The notes under the pieces: generated by a model
The model's database searches: none
What the model saw: the letters and a program-made list of their open reading frames with translations, nothing else
What the model was told of the DNA's origin: nothing
Program-made: the position numbers and the translations under genes
Shown: in pieces, positions 1-10,425 of the stretch
Numbering within the stretch: position 1 is the first letter of the stretch
Layout: every line of letters starts with the position of its first letter
DNA from: Rhyzopertha dominica
Taxonomy: Eukaryota; Arthropoda; Insecta; Coleoptera; Bostrichidae
Length of the DNA stretch: 64,000 bases
Assembly: GCA_025024175.1 (NCBI GenBank)
Contig: QCXZ01000137.1
Location: 17,670,001-17,734,000, forward strand
Reading direction: 5' to 3'

Positions 1-109
1 TGTTCAGGCTGCTTTGTATAGTTTGTGCTATATTACAGAAATATATGTTCATATCTTCTGCATCTATGTCTGTTATGTCTTCTGCCTGGCTTTGTTATCT
101 AATTTACAA

Positions 110-122
110 TTTATTTTTTATT
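110..122 (-). terminator. Polyadenylation signals of the odorant-binding protein gene
   Basis: Two AATAAA hexamers on the minus strand (115-110 and 122-117) lie 56-68 nt after the proposed stop codon at 178. That is a normal distance for a short insect 3' UTR and supports the placement of the last exon. Confidence 0.55.
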
Positions 123-177
123 TAAGGTTCGTAGGTAAGGTTCCGATTCGGACCGATCAGTTAACACCTTTTGTGTT

Positions 178-3100
178 TTACCACAAATAATATTTTCTCT
201 CTCTTAATAGAAATGCCATTTTCCCGAGCATTCAGTTTGTGGCGTATCGTTACGCGCACTAGTTTTATAAAATAGAAAACCAGTAGGCCTGAACGTCACT
301 ACAAAAAAAGTCAGTTAATCATTATCACCTGTTAGTAATTAATATGATGTATAATTCTGTATTCCTAATTGAATATACTACAGTTTGGAAATTGATGTTT
401 GATTGAACTACCCTCTACAACTGGTGACCCCGATTATCTTTACCATGGAACAAGAAAGTTCGACAGAAGATATGCACGTAGATAGAGTAGTCATAAAGCC
501 TCCACCTTTTTGGAAAGCCGATCCGAACTTGTGGTTTCTTCAATTGGAAGCTCAGTTTCAAATTAATAACATAACTTCCGATCTAAAGAAATACAATTAT
601 GTTATTAGCTCCATCGACACCGAAATATTATCACAAGTTACGGATTACATTCATTCTCCTCCTGAATCTCAAAAATACGAAGGAATAAAGAAAAAACTTA
701 TTGCCATATTCAGCGACTCGAAGGAAAAGCAGTTGAGAAAGCTGTTATCTGAAATGGAGTTAGGTGACAGAAAACCATCACAATTATTAAATGAGATGCG
801 AAGATTGGGTAGCTCATCAGTTTCATCCGATTTGCTGAAAACACTTTGGATGCAAAGACTTCCAGTTCATATTCAATCAGTTTTAACCACAAGTAGTGAT
901 AATCTGGAAAGCTTAAGTATTATGGCGGACAAGATAGCTGAAATTGAGCAACCACGTACTTTTGCGATCACTTCAGATCCAAAACCAGGTAATTTGGAAG
1001 AAGTCATATCAAAGTTATCAAGAGAAGTGTCAGAATTAAAAGTAGCTTTCAAAGAAGACCCCATTCCTAGAAGCAAACAAAGGAGCAGATTCCGGTCGCG
1101 CACGCCTTCAAGAAATAGGTTGTCTAATTCTACCACTAAAGAATTGTGTTGGTACCACCAAGAATTCAAGTCAAAAGCACGAAAGTGTGTGGCACCTTGC
1201 AAGTATTTTGGAATATACTACAATGAACCGGAAAACGGAACCCCGTGCCAGTAACGGCGACAGCTGGTGCGAATGAAAGTCGTCGCCAAGAGACAATGCC
1301 CTCGCAAAGGATATCACCAAGGAGCAGTTGCAGACTGACAATCCAGGACCCAGCAACAGGAATCAAGTTTCTAATCGACACGGGTTCGGATGTTTCCATT
1401 GTTCCTTGTTCTACAACCAGGTACCCGCCCACGGATTTCAAATTATATGCGGCTAACAATACCACAATCGACACTTTTGGCACGACGCGTCTGATAGTAA
1501 GCCTCGGTCTTCGCAGATCTTTCATCTGGCAGTTTATTATTGCAGACACGAAAAGTGCAATAATAGGTGCAGATTTTCTACATCATTTTAATTTGTTAAT
1601 AGATCTTACGAAAGGTAAATTAATTGACCCTTGTACCAATATTGCAGTATGTATTGATAGGGTCGATCTTCTAATACCTTCTATATGTACAGTAGCACCT
1701 AGTTCAAAGTTTTCAAATATTCTTAAAGAGTTTCCTAAGCTAACTAGTTTTAATAATTCACAATGTCAAACTAATGCTCATCATACTATGCATTTCATTG
1801 AAACTTCAGGACCACCTGTTTTTGCCAAAGCTCGTCGTCTTCCCGCTGACAAACTGAAGATTGCAAAGGATGAATTCCAGTATATGCTGAGTCAAGGAAT
1901 TTGCAGACCTTCAAACAGTCAATGGGCTAGCCCTTTACATATGGTAAAAAAGAAAAATGGTCAGTGGCGTCCAGTAGGTGATTACCGTAGCCTTAATGCT
2001 TGCACAGTCCCCGACAGGTACCCCATACCTCATATCCAAGATTTTTCTCATTTGCTGTACAACAAAAAAATATTTAGTACAATAGACTTAGTTCGAGCAT
2101 ACCACCAGATACCAATTGATCCATCATCTATACAAAAAACAGCAATTATAACACCATTCGGCTTATTTGAATTCTTGAGGATGCAGTTTGGCCTTCGTAA
2201 TGCTGCACAAACTTTTCAACGTTTTATTAACGAAATTTTAACAGATCTGAATTTTTGTTTTGCATATATCGATGATATACTTATTGCTTCTTCTGATATA
2301 GAAGAACATAAGCAACATCTTCGACAAGTATTTAAACGTTTAGAGAAAAATGGTATAGCTATCAATTTAGAGAAGTGCGTTCTTGGGGAAGACAAAGTAC
2401 GGTTTTTAGGGTACGAGGTTTCCTCTAAAGGGACTAAGCCTCTACCAGAAAAAGTATCAATCGTTAACAATTATCCCAAACCGAAAACAATCCAAGATTT
2501 ACGCCGTTTCCTTGGCATGATAAATTTTTATAGAAGGTTTATCCCCAAAGCTGCCCATCATCAGGTTGTTTTAACAGAATATTTAAAGGACAGCAAAAAG
2601 AATGATAAGAGGGAAATTATATGGACTCCAGAATCTGAATTGGCTTTTCAGGCCTGTAAAGATAGCTTAGTGCAAGCTACCTTACTAATTCATCCTTCAA
2701 CAAATGCACCCTTAGCCCTTACAGTAGATGCATCTGACATTGCCATAGGCGCCGTTCTCGAACAATATGAATGTAACGTATGGAAACCTTTGAGTTTCTT
2801 TTCAAAAAAAACTAAATTTAACACAGCAACGTTACAGTACGTACGACAGGGAACTTCTAGCTGTTTACTCTGCGATAAAATTCTTTCGCCATTACTTGGA
2901 GGGTCGACCTTTTACTATATTCACCGATCACAAGCCACTTACGTTTGCCTTTAAGCAAAGGAGCGATAAAGCTTCTCCTAGGCAAATCCGGCAGTTAGAC
3001 TTCATAGCACAATTTTCAACAAACATTTTGCACATCAAAGGCCATAAGAATGTCGTCGCAGATGCTTTATCACGGCTTGAAGTAATAGACTTTCCAAAAA

Positions 3101-6100
3101 CTATAGATTACGAAGAGTTTTCAAAACTCCAGCACTTTGATAAGCAGCTACAAGACATTCTCAACAACCCTGCATCCAGCTCACTTATTCTAAAAGAAGT
3201 ATCATTACCAGATACGGATTTGTTACTATACTGCGACATTAGTCAACGTAAAACACGCCCATTTGTTCCGGAAGTTTTCCGAAAGACAATCTTTTATAAA
3301 TTCCACAATATGTCTCACCCTGGTATAAAAGCTACTACACGATTAATATCAGAAAGGTTTGTATGGCCGTTAATGAAAAAGGACTTGCATGAATGGACTA
3401 GAGCGTGTTTGAGCTGCCAAAGAGCTAAAGTTCAACGTCACACGAAAAGTCCACATCAGATTATTGACGTTCCAGGAGAACGTTTTGAAATTATTCATTT
3501 AGACATAATAGTGCCATTACCACCTTCTAGAGGGTACACTTATTGTCTCACTATAATAGACAGGTATACCAGCTGGACGGAAGCAATCCCTTTAGAGAAC
3601 ATATCAGCCGAAACCGTAGCTGAAGCATTTTATAACAACTGGATAGCACGCTTCGGTACACCACTCAAAATTATTACAGACCAAGGTCGACAATTTGAAA
3701 GTTCTTTATATAGAACTTTGTCTGCATTACTAGGGATACACAAAACCAGAACTTCCCCTTATCATCCACAGACTAATGGGAAAATTGAACGATGGCACAG
3801 AATTTTAAAAAACGCAATCAAGGCATATAACAACGAACGCTGGACGGAAATCTTACCGACAATTCTTCTAGGACTACGCTGTGTTATCAAAGAGGACGCA
3901 CAGGCATCTCCAGCTGAAATGCTTTATGGAACTGGAATTCGACTTCCTGGAGAATTTTTTGAAGCTTCTACGAATAATTTAGATCCAACAATATTCGTTA
4001 ATAAATTGAAAGAAAAAATTGCCACCTTAAAACCTGTTCCTACAACTAACCATTCCAAAAATAAAATTTTTGTCGCACCATCATTGTTCGATTGCACGCA
4101 TGTGTTTGTTCGCCGCGATGCAGTTCGCAAACCTTTACAGCCACCATATGATGGACCCTTTCTAGTAACTGAACGCAATAACAAATATTTTACTGTTAAC
4201 ATTAAAGGTAAAAGTATGAATATTTCATTAGACCGACTTAAGCCTGCATTTATTCTAAAAAATGATCCACATGTACATTTTAGTAAATAATTTTTAGTTA
4301 AGTACGTTATGTATTTGTTTTTCTCTCTTTGTGTTACTCTATCGTGGCTGTGCCACTAAGGGGGGAGTAAATGTGGCGTTTACCTCTTTATCAAATTCGA
4401 ATATACATTTTCCGAAATTATATGCTGATTCGCATTTCTCCGTTCCTATGGCTGTACAGTGAGAAATAAGATAAAGTTGTGCTAGCTAATAGAGATGTAC
4501 GAACCTTTATCTTTGCAATGTATGCTTGCTTCTAATACAATTTGGCTGATGTTTTCCGGTAGCTGTTCCAATTGCATTTTTACGTTGTCCAAGTCAAATA
4601 CCCCATTTTTGATCTGTAATTGCAAATAATATACATAGTGTCGCTACAAGCTATCGAACCAGCAGAATATTTCAGGTTCTATTCGACCGATTTTTCTCGA
4701 AATGTGTATGGGCATATGGGTAATTAAAATACATTTTCTGCAATTTTTTTCACCTCCGTATTAGCTCCCGTTTCCGAGATATAGGCGCAGTTACATTATT
4801 TAAATGGGAAATAATATTTTTTCCTTATTTCAAAAATGTGTCACAGATGTACAATTTATTGCTTTCCGAGTTGTGTTAACAAACTTGGGTCTTGCAAAAA
4901 ATTTCGGGATAAAAACCATGAAGATTGTGAACCAATTGCCAGATCAACCGGCGGTGTTAAAAATCGTCAAAAACCAAGATGTCCAAAGGTTTCTACGAGT
5001 AAGGAAAGTAGCTTGAATGTCCTTTTAGATGTGCAAGAGAATCCCAAGTGTTCCGTACAACAGCGTTCTCTCACTCACCATATTAGCAGAATATCTGTTC
5101 TGAAAATTCACTTATTACAAGAACGGAGTGAAGATGATTTCGATCGTAGAATAGGATTTTGCGAAACTGCTATGAACAAGATAGATGAAGATAGAGACAT
5201 TTTAAATTGGATTGTTTTCTAAATGGTAATGTGAATAATAATAAATAATAATAATAATAAATAAATAGTAATAATAAATAATTGCAGACATTAGTTGGAC
5301 ACAAATCCACATTGGATGGAACAAGTCCACACACTACACCCTCAGAAAGTGAACATCTGGTGTGGTATTAGCGGTGAGTACATTATTGGGTCTTTTTTCG
5401 ATGGAAATTGAATGCGGTTAAAAATTACAGCTCTTGCGCGAGCACCTTATACTAGAACGTATTCGCCTGTTTCCTAATCGTGAAAATGCTCCGCGTCTTT
5501 CTGAACAGATACGGTTTCAGCAAGATGGCGCACCGTCCCATTTTGCAGTCAACGTTCGTGTATAGAATGCGATCTTTCTAGACCCTTTCTAGTTCCCCTG
5601 ATCTGACGCCGCTTGATTTTTTCCTATGGGGGTATCTGAAATATCGCATTTATGCTGATCGGCCACATAATGCAGAAGATTTAAAAGGATGAATCAGGGT
5701 AGAAATTCAGAACTTACCTCCAAATATGCTACAAAGAATATTAGAAAACTTTTACCCAAGGCTGCATTACTGCCAGGAAGTAAATGGGGAACATTTTCAG
5801 CATCATCTGTAATGTAAATCTGAAAAAATACTGCATTTTTCACGGAATCATGTTTTTCTCTTTTACTTTTAGGGTACCCGATTCGCAATAAATTGATCAA
5901 ACTATACGAAAATTATCACCAGTCAAGGAAAAATGGTAATACCTGGCTTTTTTGTTCATTTTAGCGACAAAGAAAATTAATTTCATTCTTTTCGTTCTTT
6001 GTCAGGCTCAATTATTGTATTTACACTTTTCTCAACTCAGAAACAATAAATTGTGATCCATTTTTTAAATCAGGAAGAAATATCCTTTTCAATCTCGTTT

Positions 6101-6732
6101 TCAATGATGTGCGTTTTGATCCTCCTTCCCATAAAAAAATGCAACTTGCACCCATATTTTGGAAACCGGAGCTGATATGCAGTTGAAAAAATTCTAGAAA
6201 ATGCATTTTAATTACCCATAGTCCCATGCACAATTTCAGAAAAATACAGAACTTGAAATATCCTGCTGGTTCCATACTTTGTAGCGACCTTGTATATAAT
6301 CGAATCTAGCAATATTCGATATCAGACTGCAACTCACCACTTTAACGGTTTGATAAACGCAGTCAATATAGCACTGAAATACAACAAATTTTATTTTTCA
6401 GTAAATATAATTTTTTTCTTGCTTACCATCAACGTCTTACTGTCATCAAAGTTGCCGTTGTGCATGGCTTCGATTTGTTCTAAAGTATAATAAGAACAGT
6501 TACAAAATATATACANAGCCTTAGTTCTTACCATTGGTAACTTTAGTTTTCGGTTGACACATATTTCTTACTAACCTTTGTGCTGCTTCAACCTGGCGTT
6601 GCGTCATCTACAAACACCAAGTAATGATTCATAAAGATTGATAAAACATTGTAATTTACTTACAGCGCATTCCGATGCTTTATTCAGAACTATAAAGAAA
6701 AAGAACAGAAATAGATTCTTTTGTCCAACCAT
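178..6732 (-). CDS. Classic odorant-binding protein (PBP/GOBP family), seven exons
   Basis: Small secreted carrier of hydrophobic odorants or pheromones. Exons on the minus strand: 6732-6664, 6607-6532, 6479-6427, 6373-6338, 4613-4505, 4451-4384, 198-178. All introns are GT-AG and every junction keeps frame, giving about 143 residues. Exon 1 begins MVGQKN and encodes a hydrophobic signal peptide of about 20 residues. The mature part has the six-cysteine pattern of classic OBPs: C1 in RNMCQ, C2-X3-C3 in CYIDC, C4 in HCKDK and C5-X8-C6 in [11 protein letters not shown]. The family helices [17 protein letters not shown] and IKNGVFDLD are readable. Introns 1, 2, 3 and 5 are about 52-56 nt, whereas introns 4 and 6 hold transposons. 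The intron 5 donor (GTTCGT) is weak, and the last exon (RKYYLW then stop) is the least certain part. No frame break is visible, so the gene may still function. Confidence 0.9.
238..419 (+). repeat. 5' LTR of the CsRn1 element
   Basis: The segment starts TGTGGCGT and ends CCCTCTACA, giving the usual TG...CA termini. It stops two bases before the primer binding site. A TATA-like TTTATAAAAT is near 265. The start is set by the same eight bases that follow the polypurine tract. No second copy exists in the window, so the left end is inferred. Confidence 0.65.
422..433 (+). other. Primer binding site, tRNA-Trp type
   Basis: TGGTGACCCCGA is complementary to the 3' end of insect tRNA-Trp including CCA, as in CsRn1-clade elements. 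It begins two bases after the LTR. Confidence 0.8.
445..1254 (+). CDS. CsRn1-type Gag
   Basis: Structural capsid protein of the retrotransposon, 270 residues from the ATG at 445. The frame is open further upstream, but that stretch is the primer site and untranslated leader. The N-terminal half ([20 protein letters not shown]) is the capsid-like domain seen in insect gypsy elements. The last 40 residues lack the usual CCHC knuckle and instead carry C-X2-H-X9-C-X3-C (CWYH...KC...PC), diagnostic of the CsRn1 clade. The end overlaps the next frame by ten bases, so pol is probably made by a -1 frameshift. No internal stop is present. Confidence 0.85.
   Translation: MEQESSTEDMHVDRVVIKPPPFWKADPNLWFLQLEAQFQINNITSDLKKYNYVISSIDTEILSQVTDYIHSPPESQKYEGIKKKLIAIFSDSKEKQLRKLLSEMELGDRKPSQLLNEMRRLGSSSVSSDLLKTLWMQRLPVHIQSVLTTSSDNLESLSIMADKIAEIEQPRTFAITSDPKPGNLEEVISKLSREVSELKVAFKEDPIPRSKQRSRFRSRTPSRNRLSNSTTKELCWYHQEFKSKARKCVAPCKYFGIYYNEPENGTPCQ
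1245..2954 (+). CDS. Pol, N-terminal part: protease, reverse transcriptase, start of RNase H
   Basis: The ATG at 1245 overlaps the end of gag; in the element this frame is probably reached by frameshifting rather than by that ATG. The aspartic protease motif DTGSD is at residues 45-49. The reverse transcriptase follows with [23 protein letters not shown] and the catalytic YIDD at 341-344. RNase H begins at [14 protein letters not shown]. The natural frame is lost near 2836, and the last 39 residues or so are out-of-frame sequence before a chance stop. The correct frame resumes in the following ORF, so a single small indel separates two otherwise healthy halves. Confidence 0.85.
   Translation: MPVTATAGANESRRQETMPSQRISPRSSCRLTIQDPATGIKFLIDTGSDVSIVPCSTTRYPPTDFKLYAANNTTIDTFGTTRLIVSLGLRRSFIWQFIIADTKSAIIGADFLHHFNLLIDLTKGKLIDPCTNIAVCIDRVDLLIPSICTVAPSSKFSNILKEFPKLTSFNNSQCQTNAHHTMHFIETSGPPVFAKARRLPADKLKIAKDEFQYMLSQGICRPSNSQWASPLHMVKKKNGQWRPVGDYRSLNACTVPDRYPIPHIQDFSHLLYNKKIFSTIDLVRAYHQIPIDPSSIQKTAIITPFGLFEFLRMQFGLRNAAQTFQRFINEILTDLNFCFAYIDDILIASSDIEEHKQHLRQVFKRLEKNGIAINLEKCVLGEDKVRFLGYEVSSKGTKPLPEKVSIVNNYPKPKTIQDLRRFLGMINFYRRFIPKAAHHQVVLTEYLKDSKKNDKREIIWTPESELAFQACKDSLVQATLLIHPSTNAPLALTVDASDIAIGAVLEQYECNVWKPLSFFSKKTKFNTATLQYVRQGTSSCLLCDKILSPLLGGSTFYYIHRSQATYVCL
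2896..4290 (+). CDS. Pol, C-terminal part: end of RNase H and integrase
   Basis: Continues pol after the frameshift. The ATG at 2896 is internal to the original polyprotein, and the true reading frame is open from about 2836. It starts in RNase H ([15 protein letters not shown]) and runs into integrase. The zinc-binding HHCC is readable in HNMSHPG...CLSCQ. The catalytic triad is complete: D203, D262 and E298, with the classic 35-residue spacing between the last two. The C-terminal tail resembles the chromatin- or DNA-binding end of gypsy integrases. No stop or frameshift occurs within it. The stop at 4290 lies 67 bases before the polypurine tract. Confidence 0.85.
   Translation: MEGRPFTIFTDHKPLTFAFKQRSDKASPRQIRQLDFIAQFSTNILHIKGHKNVVADALSRLEVIDFPKTIDYEEFSKLQHFDKQLQDILNNPASSSLILKEVSLPDTDLLLYCDISQRKTRPFVPEVFRKTIFYKFHNMSHPGIKATTRLISERFVWPLMKKDLHEWTRACLSCQRAKVQRHTKSPHQIIDVPGERFEIIHLDIIVPLPPSRGYTYCLTIIDRYTSWTEAIPLENISAETVAEAFYNNWIARFGTPLKIITDQGRQFESSLYRTLSALLGIHKTRTSPYHPQTNGKIERWHRILKNAIKAYNNERWTEILPTILLGLRCVIKEDAQASPAEMLYGTGIRLPGEFFEASTNNLDPTIFVNKLKEKIATLKPVPTTNHSKNKIFVAPSLFDCTHVFVRRDAVRKPLQPPYDGPFLVTERNNKYFTVNIKGKSMNISLDRLKPAFILKNDPHVHFSK
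4358..4371 (+). other. Polypurine tract of the CsRn1 element
   Basis: AAGGGGGGAGTAAA directly precedes TGTGGCGT, the first bases expected of a 3' LTR. This is the plus-strand priming site of LTR retroelements. Confidence 0.75.
4836..5816 (+). pseudogene. Degenerate Tc1/mariner-type transposase
   Basis: The first part is open to 5222 and encodes the helix-turn-helix region ([28 protein letters not shown], then [20 protein letters not shown]). The frame stops at LNWIVF, exactly where the first catalytic aspartate motif should follow. That motif is deleted and an AAT-rich microsatellite sits in its place. After it [20 protein letters not shown] and [20 protein letters not shown] are readable in shifting frames, so the second and third catalytic blocks survive only as relics. 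The ending matches the C-terminus of this transposase family. Confidence 0.8.
5233..5283 (+). repeat. AAT/AATA microsatellite within the transposase relic
   Basis: About 50 bases of AAT and AATA units lie between the codons for LNGNVN and the codons that follow in this transposase family. The run appears to have grown from an AAT AAT codon pair. Confidence 0.8.
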
Positions 6733-6785
6733 ATCTGCAAGCTGATTCGTTGAAAAAACAACATGATCATCATACGAATCCATCC

Positions 6786-6795
6786 ATATATATAT
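6786..6795 (-). promoter_or_regulatory. TATA-like element upstream of the odorant-binding protein gene
   Basis: A run of alternating T and A lies about 55 bp upstream of the start codon at 6732 on the minus strand. An initiator-like TCAGCTT lies at 6745-6739, a little too far from the TATA for an ideal fit. The transcription start is therefore inferred to be near 6760-6740. An AT-rich genome makes chance TATA runs common. Confidence 0.4.
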
Positions 6796-6799
6796 CACA

Positions 6800-8010
6800 C
6801 ACTTGTACCTTACAGGACGGGAAAGTATAATTAAAATAATTATTAGTTTTGATGGAAGTAAAAGTAGTAATTCTGTTGTGGACTCACCACGTGGTTATAA
6901 ATGTTTCTCGGACAGAAGGGAAACAACCAACGAATAATATTAATATTCATAAATGCATCTGATTTAAAACTTATGCATTCCAAAGGTTTATGGAGAAGGA
7001 AAAATAAATTTGTTCTCTTATTTATTTTTCAAAACCTTGCCAATTATTATTACAATGAAATATGTTGTTTTAAATTACAGCCTTACTCATACCCCTACCA
7101 CATAATGGCGGTGTATGTATATCAAAGAAGTGCATTTTCTTTAATAACATACCACAGCGAGTGAGCACGCTTATTGTATTGCGAATAACTTGGTTTCTCA
7201 AGGTTTATTTGTTAATTTCGTCATCTGTAGCTAGTAATTTCCTACGTTTACATCAACAATTATAATTTGATGTATTATTGTAATGTTCAAAATCGTAGAC
7301 TAATTTATCGTTTTGTTTACCACAGCTCCCTTTGAATTTATGAACTAATACGTGAATGCATTGTTTTCTTCGTACTTAATTAATTGCTTTGATTATGTTA
7401 AAACTAATTTAACTTATATGAGCCAGAAATATTATGACTGGATGTGTACTATCTTGTATATGCTGGAGGAGCAATAAGTTTTTCTATTACCTTGCTATTG
7501 AGTAAATACAGTTATTAAGTTGAAGTTAATTTAATATGATTAAAATTCTCAGCGCTTTGAGAAGAATATACGAAAATCTCCTAAGAACTCCAATGGAAAG
7601 GTTTTTTAATTAAAACATTCTATAGCACAAAAAGATATAAGAACGGACTAGCATTCCATATAAAGGTAATGACTGTATTTAAAACACTTTTTCTTGTCTT
7701 TGCAGAAAAATTACAGTATTATAAAGTCACAAAGTAGTAATTACTCTGATGGAATATTTGAGATGAGTGAAAAGTTCCGTAGATCTTTTCGTTTATTAAT
7801 GGACTTAAATAGAGAGAAAAAAATGTCACATTCCTGTGTTGCAACTATACAATCTTCAAACCTTAGATGCCACAAATAAAAGTGATTACTTTAATCTGCA
7901 ATAATTTTATCTCGTTTAACGCTTATAACAAAATATTCAGAAACCATTGAAAACGGTTAACAAATATATACTATCCAATTCATCTATTCCAGTAGACTTA
8001 TGGTTTAATT
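6800..8010. other. Intergenic stretch, mostly without recognisable features
   Basis: AT-rich sequence upstream of the odorant-binding protein gene. Apart from the possible terminal exon at 7706-7879, I see no coding, RNA or repeat signal. Confidence 0.4.
7706..7879 (+). CDS. Possible terminal exon, product unknown
   Basis: A strong splice acceptor (pyrimidine-rich tract ending TTTGCAG at 7705) is followed by 57 open codons and a stop at 7877-7879. The text includes SEKFRRSFRLLMDLNREKK, a basic amphipathic stretch. A possible 40-nt intron with donor GTAATG would join it to a short open frame ending near 7665. I do not recognise the protein, and an AT-rich genome gives such frames by chance. 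It could equally be noise. Confidence 0.25.
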   Translation, partial: KNYSIIKSQSSNYSDGIFEMSEKFRRSFRLLMDLNREKKMSHSCVATIQSSNLRCHK

Positions 8011-8131
8011 ATGCAACTTATTAGGGGCGGACAGTTGTTTATTATTATTGATGTATACGTCATAAAAAACGTCAGTCTGAGTTTTACACTAGATAGCAGC
8101 TATTCCGCCATCTTGAAATAAGGAGCGCAAT

Positions 8132-8196
8132 GTTCAAAAATTGTTCAAAATTTATTTTTTTCATCTTATTTAAAAATCGTTTGAACAATTTTTGAC
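8132..8196. repeat. Hairpin with about 15-bp arms
   Basis: CAAAAATTGTTCAAA at 8135-8149 is the reverse complement of 8180-8194, with a loop of about 30 nt. It lies within a stretch (8030-8740) that has the mixed low-complexity look of an old repeat but no coding signal. Confidence 0.6.
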
Positions 8197-8801
8197 GGAA
8201 AAAAATTGTTGTCAACAAATACGTTTTTTGGATAGATTTTGTGGAGGAAACGCGTTTTTTTTTACAGCAGTGGTTTAAAATTGCACGCGCCGCCCTTCGA
8301 CAGCCCCCAAAAACTTGAATTGACCTGCTTCATCATTTTTTCTAGACTTGGATAAAATCAGTGTAAATTTTATTCGACAAACGAATTTTTTCACCTACAA
8401 TTTTTTTTTAATAATTTGTCACAACTCGCTTAAGTGAGCAAAATATAAAAAAATATCAAAAATACAGATTTGGTGGCAAGTTTCTTTTTGCAAAAAAATA
8501 GGGGGAAATAAATTTCATCCTTTGGCCCAAGATGGCGGGAAACCTACATGTGGTTGGTACTCAACAACAGATTAAAACATTTTGCAAACAAAAAAAAACC
8601 GTTTTCTTCCAAGTATCCAAGTATCACAGGTGTTTTCACTGTCAAGAGTGTAAGCGATAGCTTTCGATAAAAGAAACGATGTGGTGCAGCAATAAGATAA
8701 GTGAAATTGATGGTAAATATTAGCATTGGCTTGAAATACTAAGATGACGTTTCATGTGTGGGCAAACTACAACTTAATAATTAATTCTTCTTCAAGAAAC
8801 T

Positions 8802-9300
8802 ATAGTTGAAGGTAAAACCTTTTTATTAATTTAATGGTAAAGCGTTCTATGCTAACAAATCGCTATCGTCAGTACCAGTACCACAAATAACAAAGAAAAC
8901 AGAAAACTTATACAAATATTTTGATTTTGGTAAAGATTTCGAAGCAAGACAATTCAAAGGCATTATGTTTGTGCAATAAATCATCAAAATTAAATTATTT
9001 AGGATTGTTAAAAATTTAAAAAATTATTAGTGAACAAAATTTTACTGCTCAAAATGATTTTTGTAATTTTAATTATCCAATTCTAAATTATTTATTTGAT
9101 CTAAATTAATATTATGTTTCTGTTGCTGGCATCCAGGTTACTTTTTGGTTTGAGGTCAAATTTGCTTGCTTCTAAATTATCGATGAAGTCAAAAGTTGTT
9201 TTATTTGTTATTTGTGATGCTGGTACCTACTGACGATGGCTATTTGTTAGCCGAAAGTCCTTTACCAATAAATGATTATTGTGGAATTATCTTCAAGCTA
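8802..9300. repeat. Inverted repeat pair with a GATGGC...GCCGAAA motif
   Basis: The reverse complement of 8810-8891 matches 9206-9290 over roughly 80 bp: GTTATTTGTG, CTGGTAC, ACTGACGAT, ATTTGTTAGC and CTTTACCA are shared in order. The roughly 300 bp between the arms hold no ORF. The right arm contains a small stem (GGCTA TTTGT TAGCC). A related block occurs inverted at 55485-55560. It probably marks the end of a retroelement, but I cannot name the family. Confidence 0.6.
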
Positions 9301-10320
9301 TTTAAAGAAAACTTGATTATAATTTTTAAAAATTCGCCCCAATAAATGGATCAATTTTCAGTTTTTAAACTTCATATAAACTAGCATTTAAAATACGATC
9401 GACCTTTATTTCTGTGTCAAATATTAATTAATTTCAAGCTTTACCATAACCAAAACTGGTTACATACTCCACTGACGAGCAAATAACTGTTTTGTACCGT
9501 GAGGCGTATGTAATGACAAAATTCGAACAATCACCACCAGTTGTTGATTTAGTGAACGACGCCATATTCAGCATCGATTGAAAAACTATTAATTGCACGC
9601 CCTATTTAACATTTCCGTTTGCTTTGATGCTCTGCCATTAAACAATATACCAACATCCACATGTAATTTCTGGCGCAAGTACACTCATTAATAATCCAAA
9701 TCCACCGAACACTTGGCGGCTCATAATTAAATCTAAACACAGATAAATTATCCACTGTTCAGGCATCTGGTCGCTAGAGACGGTGTGCATGGCTTCGAAA
9801 CTTAGCCCGCTTCGATTTTTAATCCGCGGTTGTTTTAATTCAGAATTACAAATGGGGTTTAATTAAATTTTGGTTAGTGCAACGTATCTAAAGAGTAATG
9901 ACTAGGCGAACCGCCATGGTGAAACTAAAACGAGTAACAGAGGTTCTTAAAAGAATATAGGTACTATGGTTAATAAGCTGAAGAAGAATATATCGCGGAC
10001 TACTTCTGTGTAAGAAAACATAGTTTAAGTATATGACAGCGATGCTTGAAGGCGTAAACGTGAATAATATGATCAAGGTACTTCCTCATGGAGTATTTAT
10101 TTACTAGAATTAGCTGTTATAAGGTCCATACCAGTGGGGGCTCGTAACCCATTGCAAGGGTGAAGCTCAATGGGTTCCTTGCAGTGGTTAATTCTCATAA
10201 AATTTAGTGTATTCGATTTTCAAGTGCCAAGCCTTACAGTTTAGTTTTTTAATCAATAACCCTAAAAGCTTATGCCAACTAAGTAACTTGTTAGGTATGT
10301 ATTTTATTGTGCTATTAAAT
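9301..10320. other. Nothing recognised
   Basis: AT-rich sequence without a supportable ORF, RNA or repeat. Short open frames are present at random density. Confidence 0.4.
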
Positions 10321-10329
10321 TGTATACAT

Positions 10330-10425
10330 ATACATGGCCTGGATGGGACTCAAACCTGCAACCTCTTACCCCAGAAACAGACATGCTACAGCGTGGACAA
10401 CGAAAGCCGCCAAAATAAGAACATA
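10330..10425 (-). repeat. tRNA-like sequence, probable SINE head or tRNA pseudogene
   Basis: On the minus strand a B-box-like GGTTTGAGTCCC (about 10360-10349) follows a segment reading CTGTAGCATGTCTG and GGGGTAAGAGGTTGCA, the layout of a tRNA D-arm-to-T-arm region. An acceptor stem and a clean A box are not evident, so this is not an active tRNA. The surrounding 10430-11290 shows no gene. Confidence 0.4.

Larger units (their letters stand above)
238..4379 (+). mobile_element. Ty3/gypsy LTR retrotransposon, CsRn1 clade, nearly intact
   Basis: The order is 5' LTR, tRNA-Trp primer binding site, gag, pol (protease, reverse transcriptase, RNase H, integrase) and polypurine tract. The Trp-type primer site and the C-X2-H-X9-C-X3-C gag motif are CsRn1-clade marks. 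It lies antisense in the last intron of the odorant-binding protein gene. Without it that intron would be about 40-51 nt, like its neighbours, which fixes the ends independently. One frameshift near 2836 breaks pol. The 3' LTR is missing apart from TGTGGCGT at 4372-4379, which also begins the 5' LTR. No envelope gene is present. Confidence 0.88.
4634..6292 (+). mobile_element. Tc1/mariner-superfamily transposon with long TIRs, inside odorant-binding protein intron 4
   Basis: Outer ends match as inverted repeats over about 170 bp (4634-4808 and about 6120-6292), both containing GTCGCTACAA and GGTAATTAAAAT. TA dinucleotides flank it at 4632-4633 and 6293-6294. Removing the element leaves a 65-nt intron with good donor and acceptor, which confirms the boundaries. 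A broken transposase gene lies inside. It is non-autonomous now. Confidence 0.85.

Noticed and set aside
710..1549. Minus-strand open frames over gag and the start of pol
   Set aside because: They mirror the retrotransposon frames on the other strand and show no domain or start context of their own.
10330..10425. Functional tRNA gene
   Set aside because: No acceptor stem pairing and no clean A box. Kept only as a tRNA-like repeat.
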